Assembly: GCA_949752735.1 (NCBI GenBank)
Contig: OX457043.1
Span: 40,487,297-40,551,296 of the forward strand
Source: Lumbricus terrestris
Lineage: Eukaryota > Annelida > Clitellata > Crassiclitellata > Lumbricidae
DNA: 64,000 nucleotides
Direction of reading: 5' to 3'
The position numbers and the translations under genes were made by a program. Below, one piece after another: positions 12,203 through 22,872 of the stretch. Below the pieces are notes generated by a model. It saw only the letters and a list, made by a program, of their open reading frames with translations. It did no database searches and was not told the origin of the DNA. Each line of letters starts with the position of its first letter. The first letter of the stretch is position 1.

Positions 12203-12529
12203 CAGGAGCGGATCCAAGGAAGGGGCCAATCCGGCCATGCCCACCCCATTCAGAGATTCGCATATGACGTGGTCCCTCCCTCCATCAGGTTTCAAGAATT
12301 AAGCTGTAAATCAGCGCAACGGGAACAGGAAGGTGAGAAAGAAAGTAGGCCTAGCACATGACTAAAAAAGTCATCAGATTTTAAAAAACCGGAGTCGCCA
12401 CGGGTTTTTAGAAGTTTTTTGAGCGAAAGACTAAAAAAAGATTCTTTCGGCGTTAGACCAAGAAAAAAAAATTCGGTTCAAGACCACAAATTTTGTCCAC
12501 CCCTTCCAAAATTTCTGTTTTCGCTCCTG
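12203..12529. mobile_element. hAT-type MITE nested in the 10807-12953 element
   Basis: The left end is CAGGAGCGGATCCA; the right end is TTTTCGCTCCTG, whose inverse begins CAGGAGCG. These match the CAGGGGCGGATCCAG family also seen at 60194. The flanking 8-mers (TGCTCATT / TATTCGTT) agree at only 5 of 8 positions, so the insertion is old or the right edge is slightly off. Internally it contains the phrase AAAAAGTCATCAGATTTT, shared with several other MITEs here. Confidence 0.6.
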
Positions 12530-12957
12530 TATTCGTTCAACCCAAATCGAAAACGCACGTCTATTATAATAGTCAACTTTCACACTTCCACTAACACGAA
12601 ATCGACAGCTGCCAAAAGGTTCGTTAGCTGAACTTGTGTGCAAACACTGTAAAGGTCACTTTGAGACTTCAAGAAATAGTAGGCTAAGTAAAATATTTCT
12701 AAGTCGGGTCGAGTAGATGAAACAACGATCGACTCGACTTGCAAGTCGACGATTTTTCGATCGACTCGACTTGGCAAGACTCACGATCGACTCGACTTGC
12801 AAGTCGATCGAGTCGACGATTTTTCGATCGACTCGACTTGGCAAGACTCACGATCGACTCGACTTGCAAGTCGATCGAGTCGACGATTTTTCGATCGACT
12901 CGACTTGGCCGAGTTATGATCGACTCGATCGATCAACTCGATCGACTGCGGGGTATA

Positions 12958-14439
12958 AATTATAGGCCTAATGTACGTTTCACTAGAATATCCAATTCTG
13001 AAAAAGTGTCAGATAAGCACGTGGCTAGATAATTGAGTGATTATTATGGAAGAATCGGAGTGCTATAGTTAGATCTAATTAAACGCGATTAGCGTTCGTG
13101 TTTTCTTTCGCCTTGCATATTTCAGTGTTTTAATTATCATGTATGATAGGCTATATACCTCGTTTATTTCGAGAAAATTAAGTTGGCAGAGCTCAACTTA
13201 TTACATGAAGAGAAAAAAGGAAAGAAATGGATTAAAATAACAGTGCGAACAGTCTTAAAAAGTACTCGAGAGATGAAATTAAAGTAATCTTTTCTTGGCA
13301 GTTCAAAGTCATGTTGTCGCGAACGCAGATCGTACGGCCTTTTAACAATAAGTGGAAACAGGCCTGGGAGTAGCCTACATGATTGAAATTCCAGATGATG
13401 TATTTTCGTTTATTGTAATACTACATTAGTTGTCTTGAGTCGAGTATTACATGGAGTAACCTAAATCGGATAGCAGCCTAATACCTTGTGAGCATAAAAT
13501 ATTCTGCGTCAGACATTTGTGGTTTCTATTCTATGCAACATGCTTTTTCTATAACCTGATACAAACACCGATTAACTATGGCCAATCCTTTGCGATTAGG
13601 CTAATAATTTAATTTACCATATTTCTCGTAATTATAGCTCCCAATTTTTATGGGTTGTTGGAATCATTATCTTTAATATTTTGGATCTCTAACGAAAACA
13701 ATATGTGGCTACCGTTAATAACCAGTTCTAAATATAGATGTCGATGTCTATTATTAGGTGGACAGGCTGCGCTGGAATTATTATCTTTGGTATTGTATGT
13801 CTTTCCCGGACAAGATCTCACGGCTCTATAAATAACCTTTGTTTGACAGTTGCTATCTGACGTGATCGGTCACATGAACCTATGGCAACGCTTTCCGGAC
13901 ATAATTTCATGCCGGACATCATTTCATGCCACACCGGCATTTGCCGGTGAATTTTGGTTCTTTTGCCTAAACCTGTCCGTCCTAAATAATGTCCAGATGG
14001 CCTACGTACGACGACACGGAATATTAATTACCGGTATCCATTGTCATCATATCTTGTCCAAACTTGCGATCAACCGTTCATAATAATTATCATCAATGTT
14101 TTAGTATAATTTTGCGAAAGCGCGCGCTATAAAAATCGGCCGTGTAAAGTGAGGTAAAGAAGTGATGACGTCATAAATCTATGGGTTCTTTGAAAAGTGA
14201 TTCGACGACCAATCGTAAATACTGCGTTAGTTTTCGGATAGAGAATTAAAAGTGTCAAATTCTGGAAAATGTAATTAAGATTTTGGATCGCGAACCCCGA
14301 TAGGTTTGTTATGGGGTGCTAATAAGTTGTTTTGTAATTTTTTTGAAAAAATCGGTCGCGTGGATCTGAGGATTTTTTATCGCAAGGGTAGTTAATTACC
14401 AAGTCTATTTTATAGGTTTAGATATAATTATGAGTACAA

Positions 14440-14446
<7 letters not shown>
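12958..14446. other. No gene seen
   Basis: AT-rich sequence. At 13890-13935 TTTCCGGACATAATTTCATG and CCGGACATCATTTCATGCC appear as inverted versions of the GGCATGAGAT..TGTCCGG phrases at 7670-7790, suggesting two ends or two copies of one repeat. The frame at 13850-14083 is not supported as a gene. Confidence 0.4.
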
Positions 14447-14478
<32 letters not shown>

Positions 14479-15070
14479 AGGTAAGGGACGTCCAGGCACT
14501 TCTTTTGGAAAGGTAAGGGGCGTCCAGGCCCTTATTTTTTCACACTTTTAACACTGAATAAAAGTAAATTAAGAAAGAAATACAGCGCACATGCACAGGG
14601 CAGTATGGAGGCCGAGGCCTAAATCTGCCTTAATAAAAAAATATGCATGCATAGATATATGCACACATAATTATTTTATGTGTGTATACTGTATAGGCCT
14701 AACTATATATTGTCGAAATATTGGTCTATAAAAAATAGGGCATATAGGCCTACACTGTACAATTATCGAACCACTATACCGTTTTCAGTTTTAAGGAAAA
14801 TATAGGCCTATCATGTCGACCGCACGATATAATAGGCCCAAATGTAGCATAAGCTATTTACTATAGCGATGTTCTTCAGCAAAAAAATTATGTATAATAT
14901 ATACTCGGTAGGCTACACGTTGAAACTATTATAATACATAGGTGACCGACAAATTTATCATCGCTGCGTATTTAGGCCTAATTATATGCCCTATAATTGC
15001 GTCTAATAATAATATTATGTTCCCGAAAATGTCGTATGGCGGAATTTTTATGAAATCAGCGATATATATA

Positions 15071-15128
<58 letters not shown>
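14443..15128. repeat. AT microsatellites flanking AGGCCTA-rich sequence
   Basis: (AT)n tracts lie at about 14443-14474 and 15070-15127. Between them, at 14480-14540, is a short direct duplication of GAAAGGTAAGGGRCGTCCAGG. No gene is seen; the 62-codon frame ending in IYIYIY is microsatellite-driven. Confidence 0.7.
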
Positions 15129-15130
<2 letters not shown>

Positions 15131-15136
15131 GCATAG

Positions 15137-15564
15137 GGGCCGTCCATAAAGTACGTCACGCTCCAGGGGGAGGGGGTGTAAGAAAGTGTGACAGTTTGTG
15201 ACGGGGGAGGGGGGTCAGGCCATGTGTGACGTCACACATTTGTTTTTTAAATTCTTTTATATTTTTTTGTTCTTAGTACCTAAAATCCGACCCGGCCCGG
15301 CCAGGCGTGTCTAAAACCCGGCCTGGCGGGATAAAAGTTGATTTTCCGTCACTATCAAAGCGTTTAGGGACACACGTCACTATCAGAGGGATTAGGGATA
15401 GTATCCTAGGGTTTAGAGGGTTAGGTAAATGGTTATGTTTAAAAAAAAATTGTTCGAAAGTGTGACGTACTTTAGGGGGGGTCCGAGATTTGTGACAGTT
15501 TGTTACAGGGGGGAGGGGGGTCAAAAATGGTCAAAAATAGCGTGACGTACTTTATGGACGGCCC
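15137..15564. mobile_element. MITE with GGGCCGTCCATAAAGTACGT termini
   Basis: A TIR of about 26 bp starts GGGCCGTCCATAAAGTACGT at left and ends ACGTACTTTATGGACGGCCC at right. Subterminal G-rich tracts and a GTGTGACGT phrase recur in inverted orientation further inside. There is no coding sequence. TSD and superfamily are unresolved. Confidence 0.75.
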
Positions 15565-16421
15565 TATATAGCCTATAATATAGGCCTATATAGCTTTGAG
15601 GCAAGCGGTAGGCTACCTCAGAATTTGCCTGCATGTTCATGTGCGTCAATTGCGACCTAATCATGTTAATCGCCAAAGTAGTTTTAGAACATGCATGTCG
15701 ATCGATGGCACAACTCCCTTCTGAATTCCATTCCAATGCATCAATATAAACTGCACAGAAGTTTTTCTTTTTAGTGAAACGTCTGCAAACGCACTGCTCC
15801 GCATATATTTACAAGTTATGCAACAATCTTAATTAACACCAATCTTAACTACATGCAGTAGGCCTAACTAAAGAACAGACAAGAACAGACTGCAGCACAC
15901 GCGTACAGCGCACGTACACGTACAGCGCTAATCTTAGTAATCTACACCGTGTCTAAAAATAAACTGTGCAGAATTGTTTTTGTCAGAACTTCGTCAAATT
16001 TCCACCAATCTTAATAACTTTTGGTAGGTAGATGGCAAAATGGCTGAAATGTTATGCTATATATAAATTTTCCACCTCACCTGATTCATATCACCGCACT
16101 ACCTTGTTAAACACAGATGTGCCAATTTTTCATATAACGGCGTCTTGAAGCTTGGCTGCACTGAAATCCATTGCATCGAGCCGGATGTCAAAGTGAATGG
16201 GGCATAGGCCGACTATCGCGACAACTTTCTTGCCCAGAAGATGCCGTCAGACATACGCCGGATATCCCAGGGCGAGTTTATTGTCTTTCAACAGGATGGC
16301 GCCCCGGCGCATCAAGCGCGCGACACTTGTCTCTTTCCTGGAGCGAGAGACGCCCGACTTCATCTCTCCAACACTGTGGCCACCGAATTCACTAGATCTT
16401 AACCCAGTCGACTATAGCATA

Positions 16422-18105
16422 TCCTCCTGAGACCAAACGTGCATTATAATGCACAACTGGTCTGAGTGGCGTAAAAGATGTGCCACAGCTTACTAAGCTG
16501 AGACCTGATGTGCATTAAAATGACCGATTATTGGGCATGCATCTGAGAGCGCTGGCAGCTAAACAGCCTATCGTCGATGTTAGTAAGTATGTCGGCAATC
16601 TGAATTTAAACACTATATGGGAAGAAAAATGTGAAAAAAATCCATTTTACGGATATTCTTTTGGATTGTTATGTGAAATTGTAGCATAATTGAACGATTC
16701 TCTGCGCAAATAAATGTCTTTTCCATTTCTGATTGAATCAATAAATGTGATCCAGAGATCTTGTGAACTGAGAGTACATTTAAATGCACATCGGGTTTCA
16801 GGTTGGACTGCTTGCAGGACTTGATGTATGTATGATCTATAGTTGTCTAAGGTCGTCTGGATGCTGATGAAGCTATTTTGGCTACAGAACATCACCCTCA
16901 CCCCCCCCCCCCCGACCCATTACCCCCTGTCATTGCCCTCCGATCATTACCCCCGTAGGACTTACCACCTCGCCATTACTCCTGTCTCTTTACACTCAGG
17001 TTTAGTGTGTGCATGTATGTATGTATGCATGTATGTATGTGTGTGTATGTATGTATGTATGTATGTATGTATGTATGTATGTATGTATGTATGTATGTAT
17101 GTACGTACGTGTATGTATGGATTCATGCACATGTACACATGTATGTGTGTACGCAAGCATGCATGCACGTACATAAGTGCGTGCGTAACGTACGAACGCT
17201 TGAATGTATGCTGCATGTTGGTATGCATGTATGTATGTGTATATGTATGTTTATATGTGTATGTATGTATGTATGTATGTATGTATGTATGTATGTATGT
17301 ATGTATGTGCATATATGCATGCATGTACATGTATGTATTGTATATGTATGTATGTATGTAATGTATGTATGTATGTATGTAGACGTGCATGCATGCATGT
17401 ACTTGAGTACGTACGAACACATGAATGCACTTGTATGCATATGTGAATGTATGTACATACATACATGTATGTATTCATGCATGTATGTGTATATGTATAT
17501 TTATATTTGTGTATGTATGCACCTATGTATGTATGCATGTATGTGTGTATGTTTGCATGTATGTATGTATCTATGTATATGTATGTATGTATGTACATGT
17601 ATGTATGTATGTATGTATGTATGTATGTATGTATATATGTATGTATGCATGTACATGTATGCATGTATGTATGCACATGTATGTATGTATGTATCTACAT
17701 ACATACTGCACATTTACACGTACAAACATACCTAAGCTTACATACATTATTCAGTGTATGCAATCACACCTACATATGTGCACATATAGATATATATATA
17801 TACAAATTTACATACACACATACAGGCATACAGACATATATGCATACATACATACATACATACATACATACATGAGTTTATGTTTTCATTCAAGAAAAGA
17901 TACCTTCTCGGATGTGAAACGCATGATGATCATAAACTAGTGCCTGAGACCCAATGTACATTATAATGCACATGACAGAAATAGCACTTCCTGTCACGTG
18001 ACTGTTAAACTAAAATTTGCTAGGGTGTACATGCACCCTAGTGTACTCAAATTCATAAAAAAATTAAAGAAATGTCTCCAGACATTGTCTCAGGTCTCAG
18101 GAGGA
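16422..18105. mobile_element. Nested TIR element carrying a TATG microsatellite
   Basis: Perfect 13-bp TIRs: TCCTCCTGAGACC at 16422 and GGTCTCAGGAGGA ending at 18105. TA lies on both sides (16420-16421, 18106-18107), within the transposase codons for SI/SV. The motif TGAGACC followed by GTGCATTATAATGCAC (itself a palindrome) occurs at 16428, in variant form at 16501, and again at 17946 (with GTACATTATAATGCAC). No transposase frame is seen. The element is non-autonomous, family unknown. Confidence 0.88.
17006..17880. repeat. Long (TATG)n / (CATA)n microsatellite
   Basis: About 700 bp of mostly TATG units with interspersed CATG and GTAC variants, turning into TACA units towards 17880. All long frames here (up to 242 codons of MYVC or YIHT repeats) are artefacts of the tetranucleotide period. 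Confidence 0.95.
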
Positions 18106-18564
18106 TAGGGAGTGTGCTGCAGGAGGTTTACCGGTCCAGAATAGCCAACGTCGACGAACTCAAAACGCTCCTGCTTGACGAGTGGGCGCGTTTTGACCAG
18201 TCGATCGTTGATGCTGCTATCGGCCAGTTGCGTCGCCGTCTAAGAGCTTGTGTCCGTATATTCGGGGCACATTTCGAGCACCAATTCTAGCACTTTTAAG
18301 CAGGTCTGTCATAGCTATTAAAACACTCTGCTAAGTAAACCATATTTTACTTTACTGCGTGCTGATTCAGTCGTCAGATAATTTGTTGCAGGTAATAAAA
18401 TCCACGAGTTATATGAAAAATTGGTACATCTGTGTTTAACAAGGTAGTACGGTGAAATGAGATAGGTGAGGTGGAAAATTTATATATAACATGAAATTTC
18501 AGCCACTTTGCCGTCTACCTACCAAAAGTTATTAAGATTGGTGAAAATTTGACGAAGTTCTGAC

Positions 18565-20277
18565 CATGGTGTAAGAAGGGATGGTGTGCGCACTTCTTAT
18601 ACTGGCCATACATTGTTTTTGGCTCTTTTTATTTTAATTCAGCAGGTGGCGCTGCTGTCCCCAGTTGATGGTTGGCAGCATATACAATATAGAGCAAGAA
18701 GTATAAGAAATGTTCGGAACATGGAACATATGGACAAGGAGAGGGCAGGAACATAGCAGTGAGTATCATTTGGAACATCTAAGGGGCGATGAGGATCAGG
18801 TAACATTGCAGGGAACATGGAACGTCATACGGAACACCAGGGAACATAGGCCTAAGCGAATATACAACAAAGAGCGTGGAACGTAAAGAACATGAAGCAT
18901 CACAGAGAACATTGTTCAGGGAATATATAGGACGAGGAGGACGGAACATGCATGCATTACGGAACATGCCACAAGGACTGCAGAACGTAAGGAACATGGA
19001 CCATCAGGGGAAACATTAAGGAACATGGAATATGGAAAGTGCAACAAGGAATTGGAACACAAGGAACATGGACCATCAGGTGACATAAGGAACATGGAAC
19101 TTCAGGGAAAAACAGAATCAGTGAAGAACAAGGAATGCGGAACACAAAGAACAGGGAACATCACGGAACATGAAACATCACATGGAACACCAAAGACATC
19201 AGAAAACAAAAGACGCGGAACAAGCAACAAGGGCCGTGAACATAGGCAATATACAACAAGGACCATGGAACATAAGGAACCTGGAACATCACGGGAAAAT
19301 GAGAAACATATAAGAACACGGAATGTGGAACACGCAACAGGGTATGTGGAACGTAAGGAACATGGGACATAAGAGGGAAGATCAGAACCATTAAGATAAA
19401 TGGAACACGGAATGTTCAACAAGGAATTAGGAACACAAGGAACATCAGCGAACATAAGAAACAAGGAACATCGTGGGAGCTTCAGAGGCATTAAAAATAC
19501 GAAACGCGGAACACGCAACAAAGACCGTGGAGCATAAGGAACATGGAACACCTGAGGGAACATCAGAAACATCAAGGAACAAGGAACGCGAAACATAATT
19601 AAGGAACATGAACCATCAGGATAAACATCAGAAATATTAAGGAACATATGAAACGCGGAATATGTAGCAAGGGCTGTGGAACATAAGACACAGGGAACAC
19701 CAGGGAACACAAGGAACATGACATTGAACGCCTGCAACATTAGAAAACAAAGGGCGCAAAATAACAACAAGGTCCGTGGAACATAAAGGATATAAACAAT
19801 TAAGGCCCATGGAACATAAGGAACCTGGTATATCACAGGGAACATCAGGGAACAAGGAACACAGGGAACACGGAACATCAATTAACAGTGAACAGAAGGC
19901 GCATCACAGAGAACAAGGGAACACAGAACATCGATAGGAACATCAGGGTAAGAGGACATAGAGAACATTGGAACACAGGGAACACATAGCATCATATGGA
20001 ACAGAGAACACGGAACACAGGAGAAAAAGAGACAAAGAGCAAATGGAACAGAACATAGCAAAGATAATTTGTGTCGCCCTCCTCCTTCGCCCAGACATGA
20101 GACTGGCATTAGGGAACGGACGTGTAGTGAAGGAGTATAAGTATGTATTGCCATACAATATCATGAAATTCCATTAGGCCTATGGGCGAGGTCCGTCAAC
20201 TGCGAACGCCATCGCCATCTAGCGACTTTAGCCACAAATTTCAGCCAAGTGCGCACACCATCCCTTCTTACACCATG
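18565..20277. mobile_element. Non-autonomous TIR transposon with GGAACAT interior, copy 2
   Basis: Same termini as the element at 8353 (CATGGTGTAAGAAGGGATGG … inverse). The perfect 8-bp target duplication is GTTCTGAC (18557-18564 and 20278-20285). It was inserted into the right TIR of the mariner; the uninterrupted site is preserved in the mariner's left TIR at 15980-15990, giving an empty-site control. Interior minisatellite blocks align with copy 1, but copy 2 is about 175 bp shorter, through loss of repeat blocks. Confidence 0.93.
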
Positions 20278-20401
20278 GTTCTGACAAAAACAATTCTGCA
20301 GTTTTTTTTTAGACACGGTGTATATAGCAGCCTATACAAAGCACGTCCGCCTTATATTCGGGGTTCGACCGATCTCGCATCATCTACATGTAGCTCGGTA
20401 C

Positions 20402-20632
20402 CAGTGGCGGCGACAGAGGCCCCATAAACATCCGGGGGCTAAGTCCCCCCCCCATAAAAAAGGCCATCCGGGTTTTTAAACATGTAAAACAGAATTTTTG
20501 GCGGATGAAAATGGAACGTTTCCATGAGATTTCGGCGGCTGAATGACTAAAAAAGGTCAGAAATTTTGGCGGATGAATATTTCCTCCGCGAGGACTCAGC
20601 CCCTCAAAACTTAAACCCTGGCGCCGCCACTG
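20402..20632. mobile_element. hAT-type MITE (CAGTGGCGGCG family)
   Basis: It starts CAGTGGCGGCGAC and ends CCTGGCGCCGCCACTG. The perfect 8-bp duplication is CTCGGTAC (20394-20401 and 20633-20640). CAGTGG termini with an 8-bp TSD are typical of hAT. Interior phrase: GACTAAAAAAGGTCAG. Confidence 0.9.
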
Positions 20633-20640
20633 CTCGGTAC

Positions 20641-21806
20641 TATACCTCGCTCTCGCTCTCCATTATTTAGCCTATTTGGTGTCTATTTATTTAACTTTTG
20701 CAGAACCCGTTTTGCCACTGAACAGCAGCCTCATCAGCATCATCTCGCTCTCCACGCCAGTGTGTTACCCAATGTGCTACCGCCCACCCCACCCCCGTGC
20801 CCAGTTTTTATAGACAACTTCTACAACAATGCAGTTCTAAAACTGAACATTTTATGTAGAGCGGCTCGATCGTTAAAAAACCCTGAAATCGAAGAAATTG
20901 AGATGAAACCGTCACGATGGCATACCTATTATATTAAAAAAATTGTCCACAGTTGATTAACTGATAGGCCTACTGGGAATATTTTATTCTAATAAAATAA
21001 TAATTGACTTCCCGCTTAGCAATGGACTGTTATTTTCAGCAGCGATTGCGTCATGCAGGATACCTCGCTGAAGCAGCTGCAAATAGCGCTTCACTGTTCT
21101 ATTATCCGACTCATGGCTTTTTCGCTAGTTGCGCCCTGCTTCAGCGCTATGTGACTGAACGCTGCGCACATGACCACGTTATCAAGTGATATTTGCTTAA
21201 GCGCTGAGTAGAGTGGCCTACGCATTGAAAACTTTGGAATTTCCGTTCTATTTATAGAAGAGTGGAAGTTTGGAAATTTTCGATATCCTTGAATCGCCAT
21301 TTTTCTTATTAGAAGAAATTCGGAAATTTCTGGTCGTATTGATTTGATGGAAACACTGTGTATTTCTAATTTCCTATTGCGATTATCGTAGAGAATTACA
21401 CACAGTTTCAATCTCGCAAGTCTCTGCATTTGTTTCTGAACGATCGAAGATTGTGGTCTTGTTTGCCAACCCATTGGTTTCGTGAACGTTGAACGTCTCT
21501 ATATTAAAGCCTAAAAACTTTACAAGAAACTCATTCGGTAAGATATATCCGACATGTATGCGACTAAATTTCACGATCTAATGTCAAATAAAAGCAAATA
21601 CAAGCAAACTGAGTTTAGAGGAACATACCATGTAACGATTGTGCGTTGAGATTTGATGGAACGCAGTCTGAGTTTTTAATATTTATTTAAAGTTAACAGT
21701 ATCAGATTTTTTTGGAATCAGCGTTGACGTTGAACTTTTGAATCAGAAAAGATGACGGTATACAGGTAGGTTGATGGGATTTTGAAATTTGTTGCCAACT
21801 GCATCA
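20641..21806. other. No gene seen
   Basis: Scattered frames of up to 127 codons (21091-21474 minus) lack recognisable motifs or splice context. Several short GGAAATTT/AAATTTCC phrases occur at 21230-21330. Confidence 0.35.
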
Positions 21807-22005
21807 TGGGGCGCGGCGGTGTAGTGGTGGGGTCGTTGCCTTGAAGCCGGAAGGTTCGAGGTTAGAATCCACCTCAAGTCGCCGCATAGGGACCTTGGGC
21901 AAGTTCTTCACTCACAATTGCGTGAAACTCCGAAGCAGTGTCCGCTCTGCAGTCGGGAGCGCCTCTGAGTTGAGTGCTTGAAGGGGCGCTGTAACAAGTG
22001 CACAA
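21807..22005 (+). mobile_element. tRNA-derived SINE with an L2-like 3' tail
   Basis: Head GGGGCGCGGCGGTGTAGTGG, B-box-like GGTTAGAATCC, body GGGACCTTGGGCAAGTTC. The tail GGGAGCGCCTCTGAG continues to GCTTGAAGGGGCGCTGTAA. The tail matches the 3' end of the LINE at 53636-53996 (GGGAGCGCCTCTGAG … CTTGAAGGGGCGCTATATAA). This is expected if the LINE machinery mobilises the SINE. Confidence 0.82.
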
Positions 22006-22269
22006 TGCACATACAAACATACCCTCACCTGATTGTAACACCTCAGAACTTGGTGTAACCGATGTTGCATCAAGTAAATGAAGACCTGAAAGCCATGCGC
22101 TAATACTTACGTTTGTGTATGATTTGGCTCAAATCATACACTTACTGTAGGTAAAACGTTCACATTTGATGTGAACACATGCACTCTAACCTGCTACCAA
22201 ACGATTTTGTATGGTTACTTTGAAAAGCAAAATTGCTGTGTGTACGTGGACATAAATTGCTCGACAAAA

Positions 22270-22480
22270 GTGCATGAGATCCCACTTTGGTGATCGCGCT
22301 TTCTCGTTGGCCGGCCCCAGATGCTGGAACAGTCTTCCACCCTCCCTGCGAGTGGCTGACTCAGTTGACTCCTTCGTACAGCATCATTTGGAGACCTCTT
22401 TCGGCATCTTGGGACTCCTCTGTGGTTGCATCTGATCCTTCCTCCTTACAGGCCCGTTTTTTTCTTGGGAATACACATTC
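22270..22480 (+). pseudogene. LINE reverse transcriptase 3' end fragment
   Basis: The frame reads RSHFGDRAFSLAGPRCWNSL, then PPSLRVADSVDSFVQHHLET. This is the typical C-terminal end of CR1/L2-type ORF2 (RAFS..GPR.WNSLP..LR..S...F...L). It is 5'-truncated and too short to be functional. It lies about 400 bp upstream of the coiled-coil protein gene. Confidence 0.75.
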
Positions 22481-22812
22481 TCCTTGGTCCATTTAGTCTT
22501 TGATCTCCCACAGGATCTATGGCTTAGCTGTGTCTCGAGCGGATTCACATGTGAGCGAGTTTTGCATAAATGGGACAGGTCTTACTTAGGTGCAGCATTT
22601 CAATTTATACTATGGTTTGTATAAAAGGAAGCACCCATGGTGATTGTGTGGAGCCTGCATAGTGATTGTGTGGAGTGCTTTTGTAAATATAAAAGGAAAT
22701 GTCCAGATTTCCAAATATATGCACTCTACTAGTCTACTTATGCTGTGTAAAGTCAACTGATCACATGTGAGTTGCTTCCCTGTTATTGGTTTGTGTTACT
22801 TGTGTTATATAG

Positions 22813-22845
22813 CAAGGCAGAGATGCGATTGGCTAATCAGATTAC
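22813..22845 (+). repeat. Duplicate of an internal segment of the downstream exon
   Basis: GCAAGGCAGAGATGCGATTG continuing GCTAATCAGATT repeats, with three or four changes, the stretch at 23083-23115 in the first coding exon (codons for KAEMRLANQI). It stands 28 bp before the proposed ATG and may be a small tandem or templated duplication. Confidence 0.75.
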
Positions 22846-22872
22846 TTGCTTACTTACTTATATAGCGATAGA

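Larger units (their letters stand above)
10807..12953. mobile_element. TIR/foldback element with CGATCGACTCGA termini
   Basis: The left end CCCCGCAGTCGATCGAGT is matched by the inverted ACTCGATCGACTGCGGGG at the right end. Both sides carry TATA (10803-10806 and 12954-12957), so the TSD is TA or TATA. About 220 bp inside each end is a GC-rich minisatellite built from CGATCGACTCGA and CTTGGC (10820-11020 and 12715-12935). The core is a TGACGTCA tandem array plus a nested MITE. No transposase frame is present. The superfamily is not identifiable. Confidence 0.8.
16160..18292 (+). pseudogene. Mariner-family transposase fragment (split, 5'-deleted)
   Basis: The first piece (to about 16419) carries the DDE-domain motif FQQDGAPAHQARDT, then ERETPDFISPTLWPPNSLD and LNPVDYSI. 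The family motif is QQDGAPAH and NSPDLNPVD, where the acidic residue after NPV completes the catalytic triad (DD-D type). The frame is broken by a stop near 16205 and then by the nested element. The second piece (about 18108-18289) resumes with SVLQEVYRSRIANVDELKT and ends GAHFEHQF and a stop. The N-terminal helix-turn-helix region is missing. It is inactive. Confidence 0.9.
15945..20320 (+). mobile_element. Tc1/mariner-type element, interrupted by two nested insertions
   Basis: The element begins CACCGTGTCTAAAAATAAAC and ends with the inverse, TTTTAGACACGGTG. It is flanked by TA at 15943-15944 and 20321-20322, the standard mariner duplication. The TIRs are about 190 bp (15945-16138, matched inversely by 18395-18564 plus 20286-20320). 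Two later insertions (16422-18105 and 18565-20277) split the transposase and the right TIR. Removing them leaves roughly 1 kb with only the C-terminal part of the transposase, so the copy was already internally deleted. Confidence 0.92.

Noticed and set aside
16843..17940. Large MYVCMYVC and YIHTYIHT frames
   Set aside because: Created by the TATG tetranucleotide, which has no stops in several frames; no splice or start context.
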